A DNA stretch of 44,751 nucleotides. It comes from Chloroflexota bacterium. Its GTDB lineage: Bacteria > Chloroflexota > Dormibacteria > Dormibacterales > Dormibacteraceae. Under the pieces are notes generated by a model that saw only the letters and a list, made by a program, of their open reading frames with translations, made no database searches and had not been told where the DNA came from. Position numbers and translations under genes: made by a program. How positions within the stretch are numbered: position 1 is the first letter of the stretch; the number at the start of each line of letters is the position of its first letter. Positions 16,168 through 25,987 of the stretch are shown in pieces. Location of the stretch: the NCBI GenBank assembly GCA_005880315.1, contig VBHB01000083.1:1-44751 (forward strand), written 5' to 3'.

Positions 16168-17355
16168 GTGGCGAAGAAGAAGTTCGTGCGGACCAAGCCG
16201 CACCTCAACGTCGGGACGATCGGTCATATCGACCATGGCAAGACGACGTTGACGGCTGCGATCACGAAGGTGCTCTCGGAGAAGGGCCTGGCCGAGTTCA
16301 CGCCTTTCGACCGGATCGACAAGGCGCCTGAAGAGAAGGCCCGCGGTATCACGATCTCGATCACCCACGTGGAGTACGAGACGGAGAAGCGCCACTACGC
16401 CCACGTGGACTGCCCGGGGCATCAGGATTACATAAAAAATATGATCACCGGCGCCGCTCAGATGGACGGCGCGATCCTTGTCGTGGCCGCCAACGACGGC
16501 GCCATGCCACAGACCCGCGAGCACATCATTCTGGCCCGCCAGGTGAACGTGCCCTCGCTCGTGGTCGCGCTCAACAAATGCGACATGGTCGATGACAAGG
16601 AGTTCATCGAGCTTGTCGAGCTCGACCTTCGCGAGTTGCTCAGCAAGTACGAGTACCCCGGCGACGACATTCCCATCGTCCGCATCTCGGCGCTCAAGGC
16701 GCTCGAGGGCGACCCCGAGTGGTCACCCAAGATCCTCGAGCTGATGGACGCGGTCGACACCTACATTCCCGAGCCCGAGCGGCCCGTCGACAAGCCGTTC
16801 CTCATGCCGATCGAAGACGTGTTCACGATCGAGGGTCGCGGCACCGTGACCACCGGTCGCGTCGAGCGCGGCAAGCTGAAGAGGAACGAGGAGGTCGAGA
16901 TCGTCGGCATTCATCCGAACAGCACCAAGACAGTCGTGACGGCCATCGAGATGTTCCACAAGGACATGGACGAGTGCCAGGCCGGCGACAACGTCGGCAC
17001 GCTCATCCGCGGCATCAAGCGTGAGGACGTCGTGCGAGGCCAGGTGCTGGCGAAGCCCAGCTCCATCAAGCCTCATACGAATTTCAAGGCCCAGGTTTAC
17101 GTCCTGACCAAGGAAGAGGGTGGCCGGCATACGCCGTTCCTGACGGGCTACCGCCCGCAGTTCTATATGCGCACCACGGACGTCACCGGCGAGGTCAAGC
17201 TCCCGGAAGGCGTCGAGATGGTCATGCCTGGCGACAACGTCGAGATGGATATCACCCTCGGCGAGCCCATCGCCATCGAGCCCGGGCTCCGCTTTGCCAT
17301 TCGCGAGGGCGGCAAGACCGTCGGCGCCGGTGTGGCTACGGAAGTCATCAAGTAA
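16168..17355 (+). CDS. tuf: Elongation factor Tu
   Basis: The 395-residue GTPase delivers aminoacyl-tRNA to the ribosome. G1 GHIDHGKT lies at residues 19-26, switch I with [18 protein letters not shown] as in actinobacterial EF-Tu, G4 NKCD, and the [12 protein letters not shown] segment. The G3 motif reads DCPGHQDY where nearly all EF-Tu have DCPGHADY; the catalytic His85 is kept but residue 86 is Gln. The codons just after it (ATA AAA AAT) are unusually AT-rich for this gene. Start GTG 16168 has GGAGGAGA about six bases upstream. Confidence 0.97.
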   Translation: MAKKKFVRTKPHLNVGTIGHIDHGKTTLTAAITKVLSEKGLAEFTPFDRIDKAPEEKARGITISITHVEYETEKRHYAHVDCPGHQDYIKNMITGAAQMDGAILVVAANDGAMPQTREHIILARQVNVPSLVVALNKCDMVDDKEFIELVELDLRELLSKYEYPGDDIPIVRISALKALEGDPEWSPKILELMDAVDTYIPEPERPVDKPFLMPIEDVFTIEGRGTVTTGRVERGKLKRNEEVEIVGIHPNSTKTVVTAIEMFHKDMDECQAGDNVGTLIRGIKREDVVRGQVLAKPSSIKPHTNFKAQVYVLTKEEGGRHTPFLTGYRPQFYMRTTDVTGEVKLPEGVEMVMPGDNVEMDITLGEPIAIEPGLRFAIREGGKTVGAGVATEVIK

Positions 17356-17382
17356 AGAAGTAGGGGAGAGGGGACATAAGTA

Positions 17383-17688
17383 GTGGCGCAGAAGATTCGG
17401 ATCCGACTCAAGGCCTACGACCACAGGGTCCTGGATCAAGCGGCGGACAAGATCATCGACACCGCCCGCCGTGCCAACGCACGCACGGCGGGACCGATTC
17501 CGCTGCCGACTGAGATCGCCAAGCTCACCGTCATCCGCTCCCCCTTCATCGACAAGGACTCCCGCGAGCAGTTCGAGATGCGCACCCACAAACGTGTGGT
17601 CGACATCCTCGACTTCAACCCGCGCGTCGTCGACGCCCTTCAGCGTCTCAGCCTGCCGGCCGGCGTCAGTATCGAGATCAAGAGTTGA
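17383..17688 (+). CDS. rpsJ: 30S ribosomal protein S10
   Basis: The 101-residue protein [20 protein letters not shown]... of the 30S head also serves as NusE in antitermination complexes. The [20 protein letters not shown] loop and the [10 protein letters not shown] segment are typical. GTG 17383 is the start. It opens the S10 block, 27 bases after tuf, without a visible terminator or leader structure. Its TGA overlaps the TTG of rplC. Confidence 0.98.
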   Translation: MAQKIRIRLKAYDHRVLDQAADKIIDTARRANARTAGPIPLPTEIAKLTVIRSPFIDKDSREQFEMRTHKRVVDILDFNPRVVDALQRLSLPAGVSIEIKS

Positions 17689-18347
17689 AAGGCTTACTGG
17701 CAAGGAAGCTGGGCATGACCCAGCTCTTCAACGCGGATGGCACCACGTCGGCGGTGACCGTGCTCGAAGCCGGCCCCTGTCGCGTGCTTGGATTGAGGAC
17801 CACCGAAAAGGACGGCTACGCCGCCGCCCGCATCGCATTCGAGGCAACTACCGAGCGCAGGCTCACCAAGCCGATGAACGGCGAGTTCAAGAAGGCCAAC
17901 GTCGAGCCGCATCGCCACGTGGTCGAAATCCGCGGCTATGACGGCCTCGAGGCAGGCCAGGAGCTCAAGGCGGAGATCTTCGCCGCCGGCGAGATCGTCG
18001 ACGTCACCTCGACCTCGAAAGGCAAGGGTTTCCAGGGCCTTATCAAGAGACACAAGTTCAGCCGTGGCCCCGAGTCGCACGGCTCCATGAACGTCCGCCA
18101 ACCCGGCGCCATTGGCGCGACCGACGCCGCCCGCGTGTTCAAAGGCGTGCGCATGGCGGGGCAGATGGGCAACGAGCGCACCACCGCGCGCGCGTACAAG
18201 GTCGTGCGCGTCGATCCTGAACGAAACCTGATTCTGGTCAAGGGCGGCGTGCCGGGCGCGAAAGGCGCTCTGGTGCTCGTACGCCAGTCGACCAAGAAGG
18301 TGAAGGTCAAGGGTCCGTCGGGCAAGCCGACCGGGAGGAAGGTCTAA
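17685..18347 (+). CDS. rplC: 50S ribosomal protein L3
   Basis: The 220-residue protein lies close to the peptidyl transferase centre and starts 50S assembly. [15 protein letters not shown] at the start and [20 protein letters not shown] (including the glutamine that is methylated by PrmB in E. coli) are recognisable. The start is TTG 17685, sharing TTGA with the rpsJ stop, which fits reinitiation coupling. Confidence 0.97.
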   Translation: MKGLLARKLGMTQLFNADGTTSAVTVLEAGPCRVLGLRTTEKDGYAAARIAFEATTERRLTKPMNGEFKKANVEPHRHVVEIRGYDGLEAGQELKAEIFAAGEIVDVTSTSKGKGFQGLIKRHKFSRGPESHGSMNVRQPGAIGATDAARVFKGVRMAGQMGNERTTARAYKVVRVDPERNLILVKGGVPGAKGALVLVRQSTKKVKVKGPSGKPTGRKV

Positions 18348-19171
18348 TGCCGGAGCAGGAGACCGAAGCGATGGAAACCGGCGAGCCGGTCGAAGGCGAA
18401 GTGGCGGTCGAAACTGCCCCTGAGTCACCTGTCAAACCGAAGCGCAAGACCAAGTCGGCCGCCAAGGCCCAGCCCAAAAGCGCCGACCCACTCGACGTCC
18501 CTCTGTTCGACTCCGCCGGCGCGCTGCAGGGCGAGGTCCGGCTCCCCAAAGTGATCTTCGCCGAGAAGGTGAACACCCCCGTCATGCACCAGGCGTATGT
18601 GCGCCAGGCCAACAATGCACGTCAGGGCACCGCTTCCACCAAAACCCGAGCGACCATCTCCGGCGGCGGCGCCAAGCCGTACCGGCAGAAGGGAACCGGC
18701 CGCGCGCGGCACGGCAGCACGAGAGAGCCGTCGATGAAAGGCGGCGCCGTCGTGTTCGGTCCGCATCCAAGGAGCTATGCGCAGCGCATGCCCAAGCAGA
18801 TGCGCCGCCTCGCACTGAGATCAGCGCTCAGCCAGAAGGCAACCGAGGGCAAGGTCAGAGTCATCGCGGGATTCGAGATCGAAGAGCCGAAGACGAGCGT
18901 GGCGGCCGGCCTCATGGACGCCATCGGGTTCGATGACACCACGCTGGTCGTCCTCCCCGCTCCGAACTTCGTGGTCACCCGGTCGTTCGAGAACCTCGCG
19001 GGCACCAAGATCATCCTTGCCCGCAACCTCAACATCCGCGACCTCTTCACGCATACCTATCTATTGCTGGCCAAAGATTGCCTCGAGCTCCTCGAGGAGA
19101 ACTTCAGCAAGCCCGAGCGCCCCAAAGCAGGCGCGGCCAACCACGAACACGGAGACGAAAAGCCCGAATGA
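18347..19171 (+). CDS. rplD: 50S ribosomal protein L4, with terminal extensions
   Basis: At 274 residues it is about 65 longer than typical L4. The core carries the loop with [20 protein letters not shown] and [14 protein letters not shown]. Before it lies an acidic then basic Ala/Pro/Lys-rich tail of roughly 50 residues ([20 protein letters not shown] followed by [15 protein letters not shown]). The last 20 residues ([19 protein letters not shown]) are also outside the usual fold. L4 lines the exit tunnel and can repress its own operon in E. coli. ATG 18347 overlaps the rplC stop as TAATG. Confidence 0.95.
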   Translation: MPEQETEAMETGEPVEGEVAVETAPESPVKPKRKTKSAAKAQPKSADPLDVPLFDSAGALQGEVRLPKVIFAEKVNTPVMHQAYVRQANNARQGTASTKTRATISGGGAKPYRQKGTGRARHGSTREPSMKGGAVVFGPHPRSYAQRMPKQMRRLALRSALSQKATEGKVRVIAGFEIEEPKTSVAAGLMDAIGFDDTTLVVLPAPNFVVTRSFENLAGTKIILARNLNIRDLFTHTYLLLAKDCLELLEENFSKPERPKAGAANHEHGDEKPE

Positions 19172-19482
19172 CAACTCGCGCAGCATCCGAAGTCGTGATC
19201 GGTCCGGTGATCACCGAGCGCACCTACTCGCTGTACACGCAAGGTCGCTATACGTTCAGGGTCGCGAAGTCGGCCACCAAGAACGACATCAAGAAGGCCC
19301 TCGAAGAGCAGTACGAGGCACAGGGCATCCGGGTCAAGGACGTCAACACCGTGACCATGCGTGGCAAGGCGCGCCGCAACCTCCGCACCAGGGGTTCCAT
19401 CGGCCACACCGCCGGTTGGAAGAAGGCAATCGTCACCCTCGGCCCCGGTCAGAAGATCGAAGGGCTGTTCGGGAGCGTCTGA
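19168..19482 (+). CDS. rplW: 50S ribosomal protein L23
   Basis: A 104-residue protein at the tunnel exit, docking site for trigger factor and [24 protein letters not shown] and the [19 protein letters not shown] stretch fit L23. ATG 19168 overlaps the rplD TGA (ATGA). The frame is open upstream into rplD, but homology starts at this ATG. Confidence 0.97.
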   Translation: MTTRAASEVVIGPVITERTYSLYTQGRYTFRVAKSATKNDIKKALEEQYEAQGIRVKDVNTVTMRGKARRNLRTRGSIGHTAGWKKAIVTLGPGQKIEGLFGSV

Positions 19483-20321
19483 TGCCACTTAGAAAGTTCA
19501 AGCCGACCAGCCCGGGACGAAGGTTCATGACCATCTCTGGTTTCGATGAGGTCACCACCGACGAACCCGAGAAGAGCCTTACGGAGTCGTTGCCCACGCA
19601 CGCCGGAAGAAACAACCAGGGCCGCATCACCACGCGGCACCAGGGTGGCGGCTATCGGAAGCTTTATCGAAAGATCGACTTCAAGCGCGACAAGTTCGGC
19701 ATTGCCGGCAAGGTCGCAACCATCGAGTACGACCCCAACCGCAGCGCCCGCATCGCCCTTATCAACTACAAGGATGGCGAGAAGCGCTACATCCTCGCGC
19801 CCTTGGGCCTTAAGGTCGGCGACCCCATCGAGAGCGGGGAAGAGGCCCCGGTGCGCATCGGCAACGCGCTCCCGCTGGCACGAATCCCGGTCGGTTCGAC
19901 CGTGCACAACATCGAGCTCACGCTGGGGCGTGGCGGCCAGCTCGCACGCAGCGCCGGCACCTCCGCGCAGCTGCTCGCCAAGGAAGGCGACTACGCGGTG
20001 ATAAGAATGCCGTCGGGCGAGCTACGACGCATCCATGTTCGCTGCCAGGCCACTGTCGGCCAGGTCGGTAACATCGAGCACGAGAACCAGTCCGGTGGAA
20101 AGGCCGGACGCAGCCGCTGGCTCGGAGTCCGCCCGACTGTGAGAGGTTCGACCATGAACCCCGTCGACCACCCGCACGGTGGCGGTGAGGGCAAGACCGG
20201 CCCCGGTGGCAACCCGAAGACGCCCTGGGGCAAGCCTGCGCTCGGCTATCGAACCAGAAAGCCGAAGAAGGCCTCGAACAAGCTGATCATCCGCCGCAGA
20301 GAGAAGAAGGGACGCAAGTAA
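19482..20321 (+). CDS. rplB: 50S ribosomal protein L2
   Basis: The 279-residue protein binds 23S rRNA near the peptidyl transferase centre and is required for subunit joining. [39 protein letters not shown], and the highly conserved [18 protein letters not shown] segment with its key histidine are present. ATG 19482 overlaps the rplW stop as TGATG. Confidence 0.98.
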   Translation: MPLRKFKPTSPGRRFMTISGFDEVTTDEPEKSLTESLPTHAGRNNQGRITTRHQGGGYRKLYRKIDFKRDKFGIAGKVATIEYDPNRSARIALINYKDGEKRYILAPLGLKVGDPIESGEEAPVRIGNALPLARIPVGSTVHNIELTLGRGGQLARSAGTSAQLLAKEGDYAVIRMPSGELRRIHVRCQATVGQVGNIEHENQSGGKAGRSRWLGVRPTVRGSTMNPVDHPHGGGEGKTGPGGNPKTPWGKPALGYRTRKPKKASNKLIIRRREKKGRK

Positions 20322-20325
20322 ACCA

Positions 20326-20610
20326 ATGAGCAGATCGACAAAGAAGGGCCCGTTCATCAGCGAACCGCTGAAGGCCAAGATCGAGAAGTTGAACCAGACG
20401 CGTGACAAGAAGGTGATCCGCACCTGGGCGCGCGCGTCTGTGATCTATCCCGACATGGTTGGCCACACCATCGGCGTTCACGATGGTCGCAAGCACGTGC
20501 CCGTCTTCATCAGCGAGAACATGGTCGGGCACCGCCTGGGCGAGTTCGCGCCCACGCGGCATTTCCGCGGCCATGGCACCCACACCGAAAAGTCGACGGC
20601 GTTGAAGTAG
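20326..20610 (+). CDS. rpsS: 30S ribosomal protein S19
   Basis: The 94-residue 30S head protein, near the A-site finger. [35 protein letters not shown] and [11 protein letters not shown] are family hallmarks. Four bases separate it from rplB. Confidence 0.98.
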   Translation: MSRSTKKGPFISEPLKAKIEKLNQTRDKKVIRTWARASVIYPDMVGHTIGVHDGRKHVPVFISENMVGHRLGEFAPTRHFRGHGTHTEKSTALK

Positions 20611-20613
20611 AAG

Positions 20614-20967
20614 TTGGCGACGATGGAAGTTTCCGCTGTTCAAAAGTACGTACGCCGCACGCCCCGCAAGGCGCGGTTGGTGGCTGACTCCGTGAAGGGC
20701 ATGAAAGTGAGCGACGCCCTCGCGTACCTGGAGTTCTCCCCCAAGCACGCCGCGCGCGACGTCGCCAAGGCGATCATGTCGGCCGCGGCCAACGCCGAGC
20801 ACAACTTCAACCTCAACCGCGACGATCTCGTCCTCAAGCAGCTGCTCATCGACGAAGGCCCCACGTATCGACGCAGAAGGCCGGTCAGCCGCAGCATGGC
20901 GCACGAATTCTTCCACCGCACCTGCCACATCACCGCGGTCGTCGAAGACCGCCCAGAGGAAAAGTAA
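20614..20967 (+). CDS. rplV: 50S ribosomal protein L22
   Basis: About 117 residues; L22 lines the exit tunnel with L4. Recognisable parts are VRRTPRKARLVADSVKGMKV, YLEFSPKHAARDVAKAIMSA and RRRPVSRSMAHEFFHRTCHI, the last including part of the tunnel hairpin. The start may be TTG 20614 (three bases after rpsS) or ATG 20623; neither has a strong ribosome binding site, so the first three residues are uncertain. Confidence 0.96.
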   Translation: MATMEVSAVQKYVRRTPRKARLVADSVKGMKVSDALAYLEFSPKHAARDVAKAIMSAAANAEHNFNLNRDDLVLKQLLIDEGPTYRRRRPVSRSMAHEFFHRTCHITAVVEDRPEEK

Positions 20968-20968
20968 T

Positions 20969-21934
20969 TTGGGTCATAAAGTCCATCCGAACGCATTCCG
21001 GCTCGGCGTCTTCCGTCCATGGGAGGCGAACTGGTTCGCCAACCCCAAGGACTACACGAAGATGCTGCACGAGGATCTCGCGATGAGAACCGCCATCCTC
21101 GCGCGCCTTCGCAACGCGGGCATCGCGAAGATCGAGACGGAGCGTTCGTCGAACGCGCAGCTCACAGTCACCATCCACACCGCCAAGCCCGGCATCGTCA
21201 TCGGCAAGGGCGGCTCATCGGTCGACCAGCTGCGCGAGGACCTCGAGAAGCGATTCGGCAACCGCGTTCGCATCTCCATCCAGGAGATCAAGCAGCCCGA
21301 GCTCGACGCGCAGCTCGTAGCCGAGAACATCGCCTCTCAGATCGAGCGCCGCATCAGCTACAAGCGCGCGATGAAGCAGGCGATCCTGCGCACCATGCGC
21401 TCCGGCGCCAAGGGTGTCCGCATTTATTGCGGCGGCCGCCTGCGGGGCGCGGAGATGGCGCGGCGCGAATGGGACCGCGAAGGCCGCGTGCCCCTGCACA
21501 CGCTGCGCGCCGATATCGACTTCGGCCGCGCCACCGCCAAGACCACTTTCGGCGCCATCGGGGTCAAGTGCTGGATCTACAAGGACCAGATCACGCCCAA
21601 GGCGCGGCCGCCGATTGCCGACGGCGCGCCCATCGGTGAGGCGATCGCGCCCCAACCCGAAGCGCCGGTCGACATCGCTCCGCAGCCCGTCGCCGAGACA
21701 GTGGTTGCCGAGCCGGTAGAGGTGCAGCCCGTCGAGGGGCCGGCGCCCGCGGCCGCGCCCAAGCGCGCGCGCGCGACGGCGGCGAAGCCGAAGGCCGAGG
21801 CCGCAACAGCACCTGCAAAGGCGACAGCCAAGCCTGCCGCCAAGGCGAAGACCGCCGCCGCCCCCAAGGCCGAGAAGGCCCCCGCCGCCAAGAAGGCCCC
21901 CGCCAAGAAAACCACCAAGAAGGCTGACGCCTGA
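20969..21934 (+). CDS. rpsC: 30S ribosomal protein S3, with long Ala/Lys/Pro C-terminal tail
   Basis: The 321-residue protein has the KH domain ([20 protein letters not shown]) and the C-terminal S3 domain ([20 protein letters not shown]). S3 forms the mRNA entry channel and helicase. The core ends near residue 210; about 105 further residues form a low-complexity tail, first Pro/Val/Glu-rich then Ala/Lys/Pro-rich ([20 protein letters not shown]). Typical S3 is 210-275 residues. Start TTG 20969 is supported by the [14 protein letters not shown] opening directly after the rplV stop. Confidence 0.96.
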   Translation: MGHKVHPNAFRLGVFRPWEANWFANPKDYTKMLHEDLAMRTAILARLRNAGIAKIETERSSNAQLTVTIHTAKPGIVIGKGGSSVDQLREDLEKRFGNRVRISIQEIKQPELDAQLVAENIASQIERRISYKRAMKQAILRTMRSGAKGVRIYCGGRLRGAEMARREWDREGRVPLHTLRADIDFGRATAKTTFGAIGVKCWIYKDQITPKARPPIADGAPIGEAIAPQPEAPVDIAPQPVAETVVAEPVEVQPVEGPAPAAAPKRARATAAKPKAEAATAPAKATAKPAAKAKTAAAPKAEKAPAAKKAPAKKTTKKADA

Positions 21935-22365
21935 TGCTGATCCCGAAGAGAGTCAAGTACCGCAAGATGCACCGCGGCCGGCGCACGGGCATCGCCACGC
22001 GCGGCGCCACGGTCGCCTTTGGCGACTACGGCCTGCAGGCAGTCGAGGCGTGCTGGATGAGCAACCGGCAGATCGAGGCCGCGCGGCGCGCCATGACGAG
22101 ACACGTCAAGCGTGGCGGCCAGATCTGGATCCGCGTCTTCCCGGACAAGTCCATCACCAAGAAGCCCGCCGAGACCCGCATGGGCTCCGGCAAGGGCAAT
22201 CCCGAAGGCTGGGTGGCCGTGGTCAAACCCGGGCGCATCCTCTTCGAGATGGGCGGAGTTACGCACGAAGTCGCGAAAGAGGCGATGAAGCTCGCGGCCT
22301 CGAAGCTGCCGGTGAAGACGCGCTTTGTGATCTCGGAGTCGGTGACCACCGGAGGTGCCCGATGA
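21934..22365 (+). CDS. rplP: 50S ribosomal protein L16
   Basis: A 143-residue 50S protein that helps position tRNA in the A and P sites. [20 protein letters not shown] and [20 protein letters not shown]-like and [13 protein letters not shown] segments are clear. ATG 21934 overlaps the rpsC stop as TGATG; the end overlaps rpmC. Confidence 0.98.
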   Translation: MLIPKRVKYRKMHRGRRTGIATRGATVAFGDYGLQAVEACWMSNRQIEAARRAMTRHVKRGGQIWIRVFPDKSITKKPAETRMGSGKGNPEGWVAVVKPGRILFEMGGVTHEVAKEAMKLAASKLPVKTRFVISESVTTGGAR

Positions 22366-22724
22366 AGGTCGACGAGCTCAGGGAATTGGAAGAGGATCAG
22401 TTGGGAGACCGCATGCGGGCGGCGCGACGTGAGCTCTACGAGCTCCGCTTCAAGCACGCGGTCGGCCAGCTCGAGAACTCGAGCCAGATCGCCAAGGTCC
22501 GGCACGACATCGCCCGAATCATGACCGTGCTCAGCGAGCGCCAGCTCGGGCTTTTCACCTCCCCACCCCGTGGGGAGGTCGGCGCGCTAGCGCCGGGTGG
22601 GGGGATCGAGCCCACGACAGCCGCCGCTGAGGGCTTCGAGCCCGACGCTCCGGTGCTCGAGGCACCGGTAGAAGAAGCCAAGCCAAAGCGCACCCGCAAG
22701 GCCAAAACGGAGGAGAAGTCCTGA
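22362..22724 (+). CDS. rpmC: 50S ribosomal protein L29, extended by an in-frame palindromic element
   Basis: The L29 core occupies residues 1-65: [40 protein letters not shown], and the [12 protein letters not shown] end. L29 sits by the tunnel exit next to L23. The normal protein would stop near residue 65-70, but the frame here continues through a palindromic element (22558-22606, read as [16 protein letters not shown]) and then about 38 acidic and basic residues ending KAKTEEKS, giving 120 in total. ATG 22362 overlaps the rplP stop region (ATGA). The extension is the oddity; the L29 call is certain. Confidence 0.95.
   Translation: MKVDELRELEEDQLGDRMRAARRELYELRFKHAVGQLENSSQIAKVRHDIARIMTVLSERQLGLFTSPPRGEVGALAPGGGIEPTTAAAEGFEPDAPVLEAPVEEAKPKRTRKAKTEEKS
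22558..22606 (+). repeat. Palindromic double-hairpin element, copy A, inside rpmC
   Basis: Hairpin 1: CCTCCCCAC (22558-22566) pairs with GTGGGGAGG (22570-22578), loop CCC. Hairpin 2: GGCGC (22581-22585) pairs with GCGCC (22590-22594), loop GCTA. A GGGTGGGGGGAT tail follows and could pair alternatively with the CCCCACCC of arm 1. It is read in frame within the L29 gene. Confidence 0.85.
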
Positions 22725-23014
22725 TGGCCGCCGATCAGAAGGAGATGGAGACCACCGAGACAGCGCGCGGCCGGCGCAAGGTCCGTCTGGGCACCGTCAT
22801 CTCCGACAAGATGAACAAGACCATCATCGTCCAGGTGGGCGCGTCCAAGGCCCACCGTCTCTACCGCAAGACCGTTCAGCAGCGGGCGCGGTTCAAGGTC
22901 CACGACGAGAAGAACGAATGCGGCGTCGGCGACCTGGTCCGCATCACCGAAACGCGGCCGATCTCCAAGGAGAAACGGTGGCGCGTACTTGAAATAGTCG
23001 AGAAGGCCAAGTAA
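22724..23014 (+). CDS. rpsQ: 30S ribosomal protein S17
   Basis: A 96-residue OB-fold protein binding the 5' domain of 16S r[43 protein letters not shown] and [20 protein letters not shown] match S17. About 14 residues precede the usual start of the family. ATG 22724 overlaps the rpmC stop as TGATG. Confidence 0.97.
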   Translation: MAADQKEMETTETARGRRKVRLGTVISDKMNKTIIVQVGASKAHRLYRKTVQQRARFKVHDEKNECGVGDLVRITETRPISKEKRWRVLEIVEKAK

Positions 23015-23018
23015 CGAA

Positions 23019-23387
23019 GTGGTTCAGCAAGAGACACGCCTCAAGGTTGCGGACAACTCAGGAGCCAAAGAGCTCCTGTGCATCCGCGTGGCCGGCGGCC
23101 ACTATCGCAAGTACGCGTCGGTGGGCGACATCATCACCGCCACCGTCAAGTCGGCTCAGCCCGGCGGCCAGGTCAAGAAGGGTGAGGTCGTCAAGGCCGT
23201 GGTGGTACGGGTCAACAAGGAATACCGCCGCCCCGACGGCTCGCTCATCCGCTTCGACGAAAACGCCGCAGTCCTGCTCGCGCAGGCCAACAACCCCAGA
23301 GGCACGCGCATCTTCGGCCCTGTCGCCCGCGAGCTGCGCGAGCGTAACTTCATGAAGATCATCAGCCTGGCTCCGGAGGTCCTCTAA
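23019..23387 (+). CDS. rplN: 50S ribosomal protein L14
   Basis: A 122-residue beta-barrel protein at the subunit interface. [40 protein letters not shown] and [15 protein letters not shown] are typical and the length is exact. The start is GTG 23019, four bases after rpsQ. Confidence 0.98.
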   Translation: MVQQETRLKVADNSGAKELLCIRVAGGHYRKYASVGDIITATVKSAQPGGQVKKGEVVKAVVVRVNKEYRRPDGSLIRFDENAAVLLAQANNPRGTRIFGPVARELRERNFMKIISLAPEVL

Positions 23388-23392
23388 ACCCA

Positions 23393-23779
23393 ATGCTTAG
23401 AAACAAAGAACAACCCAAGCGCCGCTGGCTCGACCTTGCTCCCGGCGACCCCGTGGTCGTCGTCGCCGGCAAGGACAAGGGCAAGACCGGCGAGGTCCTG
23501 CGCACCCTGCCGGACAAGCACAAGATCGTGGTCAAAGGCATCAACATCCTCAAGCGCCACACGAAGGCGGGCCGCTCGCGCGGTGGCGTCAGCGTCGCGC
23601 AGGGTGGCGTCGTCGACTTCGAGGCGCCGCTCGACTACTCGAACGTGATGCTCGTCTGCCCGGCGTGCTCGCGGCCGACGCGGACCAAGCACATCATCCT
23701 CGAGTCCGGCGCGCGTGCCCTCGTGTGCCGCCACTGCGGCGAGCCATACGAGCGCGTGAGGCAAACGGAGGCGCAGTGA
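23393..23779 (+). CDS. rplX: 50S ribosomal protein L24
   Basis: A 128-residue assembly-initiator protein with a KOW motif (DPVVVVAGKDKGKTGEVLRT) and the INILKRHTKAG segment. Two Cys-x2-Cys knuckles, CPAC and CRHC near residues 89-92 and 112-115, form the zinc-ribbon-like end found in many bacterial L24 proteins. The N-terminus is about ten residues longer than usual. ATG 23393 is five bases after rplN. Confidence 0.97.
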   Translation: MLRNKEQPKRRWLDLAPGDPVVVVAGKDKGKTGEVLRTLPDKHKIVVKGINILKRHTKAGRSRGGVSVAQGGVVDFEAPLDYSNVMLVCPACSRPTRTKHIILESGARALVCRHCGEPYERVRQTEAQ

Positions 23780-24399
23780 CCAAGGCCAAAGTCCAGCAAA
23801 AGAAGCAGGACACGAAGCAGGCGGCTCCCAAGGCACCCGGCACGAAGTCGGAGGAGACGCCGCGCATGCTCGTCAGCTACCGCGACAAGATCGTGCCGCA
23901 GATGACGAAGGAGTTCGAGTACGAGAACGTCATGCAGGTGCCACGCGTCGCCAAGGTGACGGTCAACGTCGGCATCGGCGAGGCGAAGGACAACGACAAG
24001 GCCCTCGATGCCGCCGTCGGCGACGTGGTCACGATCACCGGCCAGAAGCCCGCCCTGATCAAGGCAAGAAAGTCGGTGGCGGCGTTCAAGCTGCGCGCCG
24101 GCCAGACCGTCGGCATCAAGACGACGCTTCGCGGCCGCCGCATGTGGTACTTCCTCGACAAGCTCCTCAACGTCGCGCTGCCCCGCATCCGCGACTTCCG
24201 CGGCGTGAACCCCGACGGCTTCGACGGCCGCGGCAACTACACGCTGGGCCTGCGGGAGCAGGTCGTGTTCCCGGAGATCGACTACGACAAGATCGACAAG
24301 CTGCGCGGGCTCGAGGTCTCGATCACGACCACTGCCCGCAACGACGACGAGGCGCGCAGCCTGCTGACGCGCCTCGGCATGCCCTTCAGGAAGAGATAA
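23776..24399 (+). CDS. rplE: 50S ribosomal protein L5
   Basis: The 207-residue 5S-rRNA-binding protein. VPRVAKVTVNVGIGEAKDND, TGQKPALIKARKSVAAFKLR, and the VNPDGFDGRGNYTLGLREQV stretch define it. A lysine/alanine-rich N-terminal tail of about 28 residues precedes the usual start (MLVSYRDKIVP). GTG 23776 shares GTGA with the rplX stop. An internal ATG at the MLVSYRD segment would give the standard length and cannot be excluded. Confidence 0.95.
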   Translation: MTKAKVQQKKQDTKQAAPKAPGTKSEETPRMLVSYRDKIVPQMTKEFEYENVMQVPRVAKVTVNVGIGEAKDNDKALDAAVGDVVTITGQKPALIKARKSVAAFKLRAGQTVGIKTTLRGRRMWYFLDKLLNVALPRIRDFRGVNPDGFDGRGNYTLGLREQVVFPEIDYDKIDKLRGLEVSITTTARNDDEARSLLTRLGMPFRKR

Positions 24400-24418
24400 A
24401 GGAAAGAGGTAAGAGAGT

Positions 24419-24613
24419 TTGGCGAAGAAGTCATCACTCGAGCGCTGGAAGCGAGACATGGTTCACCCCAAGTTCAAGGTGAGATTCCACAACCGCTGCC
24501 GCATCTGCGGGCGGCCGCGCGCTTTCCTGCGCAAGTTCGGCATGTGTCGCATCTGCTTCCGGACACTGGCCGCCGAGGGACGCATCCCCGGCGTGACGAA
24601 GTCGAGCTGGTGA
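24419..24613 (+). CDS. rpsN: 30S ribosomal protein S14, zinc-binding type
   Basis: A short, 64-residue S14 of the zinc (C+) type: [20 protein letters not shown] gives Cys-x2-Cys-x12-Cys-x2-Cys. It lies in the 30S head. The start is TTG 24419, with AGAGGTAAGAG upstream. The 19-base gap to rplE is one of the larger ones in the block. Zinc-free long S14 is not seen in the window. Confidence 0.97.
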   Translation: MAKKSSLERWKRDMVHPKFKVRFHNRCRICGRPRAFLRKFGMCRICFRTLAAEGRIPGVTKSSW

Positions 24614-25062
24614 TGGCCACCGCCGCGACCGCGACCAAGAACCTCCCCAAGAAAGCTTCGGCCGGGATCGTCTCCGATCCCATCGCCGACATGCTTACTC
24701 GTGTCCGCAACGCCAACAGCGCCCGTCACCCGGAGGTCCGCGTGCCGGCCTCGAAGCTGAAGCTGGAGATCGCCCGCGTGCTCAAGGACGAGGGCTACAT
24801 CGCCGGTTACGAGATCGAATCCGACGGCGTCAGCCAGTCGATGCGTATCATCTTCAAGTCTCGTCCGGATCGCACCCGCGTGATCTCGGGAGTCAAGAGG
24901 ATCAGCCGCCCCGGATTGCGTGTTTATGCTCGCAAGACCGAGATCCCACGGGTTCTCGGCGGGCTGGGAATCGTTGTCCTGAGCACGGCCGAGGGCGTCA
25001 TGAGTGGGCGCCAGGCCATGCGCCAGGGCCTCGGCGGCGAGGTGCTCTGCTATGTCTGGTAG
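24613..25062 (+). CDS. rpsH: 30S ribosomal protein S8
   Basis: A 149-residue protein that binds the central 16S domain and in E. coli represses the spc operon. [40 protein letters not shown] and [20 protein letters not shown] are conserved. An N-terminal tail of about 18 residues precedes the family core. ATG 24613 overlaps the rpsN stop as TGATG. Confidence 0.97.
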   Translation: MATAATATKNLPKKASAGIVSDPIADMLTRVRNANSARHPEVRVPASKLKLEIARVLKDEGYIAGYEIESDGVSQSMRIIFKSRPDRTRVISGVKRISRPGLRVYARKTEIPRVLGGLGIVVLSTAEGVMSGRQAMRQGLGGEVLCYVW

Positions 25063-25082
25063 GCCAACCAAGGAAGGATGAG

Positions 25083-25637
25083 TTGTCGCGCATAGGTAAG
25101 CTGCCGATCACCGTGCCGGGCGCCGTCAAGGTCGCCGTGGAGCCGGGCAGTGTGAAGGTCGAGGGCCCGAAGGGCCGGCTCGAACGCACCCTCCCCTCGG
25201 AGATCACGGTGAGGCTGGCGGACGGCCAGATCATCTGCGAGCGTCCGAGCGACGACTACAAGCACCGGGCGCTGCACGGCCTCGTGCGCAGCCTGGTCGC
25301 GAACATGGTGATCGGAGTCAACGAGGGCTTCACCAAGCATCTCGAGCTGGTCGGGGTCGGCTATCGCGTCGCCAAGCAGGGCGATGAGATCACCCTCAGC
25401 CTCGGCTATTCGCATCCCATCAAGTTCAAACCGCCCGCGGGCGTGACCATCGATGTGCAGGACCAGACCAAGTTCTCGGTCTCCGGCATCGCCAAGGAAG
25501 CCGTGGGCCAGGTGGCTGCCGACATCCGCGCGCTGCGCCCGCCTGAGCCTTACAAGGGAAAGGGCGTGATGTACCGCGGCGAGAAGATCAGGCGCAAGGC
25601 CGGCAAGGCCGGCAAGGGCGCGAAGACCACAGCATGA
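25083..25637 (+). CDS. rplF: 50S ribosomal protein L6
   Basis: A 184-residue two-domain protein near the factor-binding site. [38 protein letters not shown], and [20 protein letters not shown] mark it; length is normal. The start is TTG 25083, preceded by GGATGAG after a 20-base gap. Confidence 0.97.
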   Translation: MSRIGKLPITVPGAVKVAVEPGSVKVEGPKGRLERTLPSEITVRLADGQIICERPSDDYKHRALHGLVRSLVANMVIGVNEGFTKHLELVGVGYRVAKQGDEITLSLGYSHPIKFKPPAGVTIDVQDQTKFSVSGIAKEAVGQVAADIRALRPPEPYKGKGVMYRGEKIRRKAGKAGKGAKTTA

Positions 25638-25987
25638 TCAAGCGCACCGATCGCAAGCAAGGCCGAACCAAGCGGCACCGCCGCGTGCGGGTGAACGTGA
25701 GCGGCACGTCAGACAGGCCGCGCCTGGCCGTGTACCGGAGCCTCAACCACCTGTACGCGCAGGTCATCGACGATGGCGCGGCCAAGACTGTGGCCGCCGC
25801 CTCGACCGTGGAGCTCAAGACCAAGGGCAACGGTATGGCCGAGGCCGCGCAGGTCGGCAAGCAGATCGCCGACAAGGCCAAGGCCGCCGGCATCAAGCAG
25901 GTCGTCTTCGACCGCGGCGGTTTTCTATACCACGGAAGAATCAAGGCGCTGGCCGACGCGGCGCGCGAAGCAGGTTTGGAGTTTTAG
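25634..25987 (+). CDS. rplR: 50S ribosomal protein L18
   Basis: A 117-residue 5S-rRNA-binding protein. [34 protein letters not shown] and [20 protein letters not shown] are family signatures. ATG 25634 overlaps the rplF stop (ATGA), and the stop directly abuts rpsE. Confidence 0.97.
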   Translation: MIKRTDRKQGRTKRHRRVRVNVSGTSDRPRLAVYRSLNHLYAQVIDDGAAKTVAAASTVELKTKGNGMAEAAQVGKQIADKAKAAGIKQVVFDRGGFLYHGRIKALADAAREAGLEF

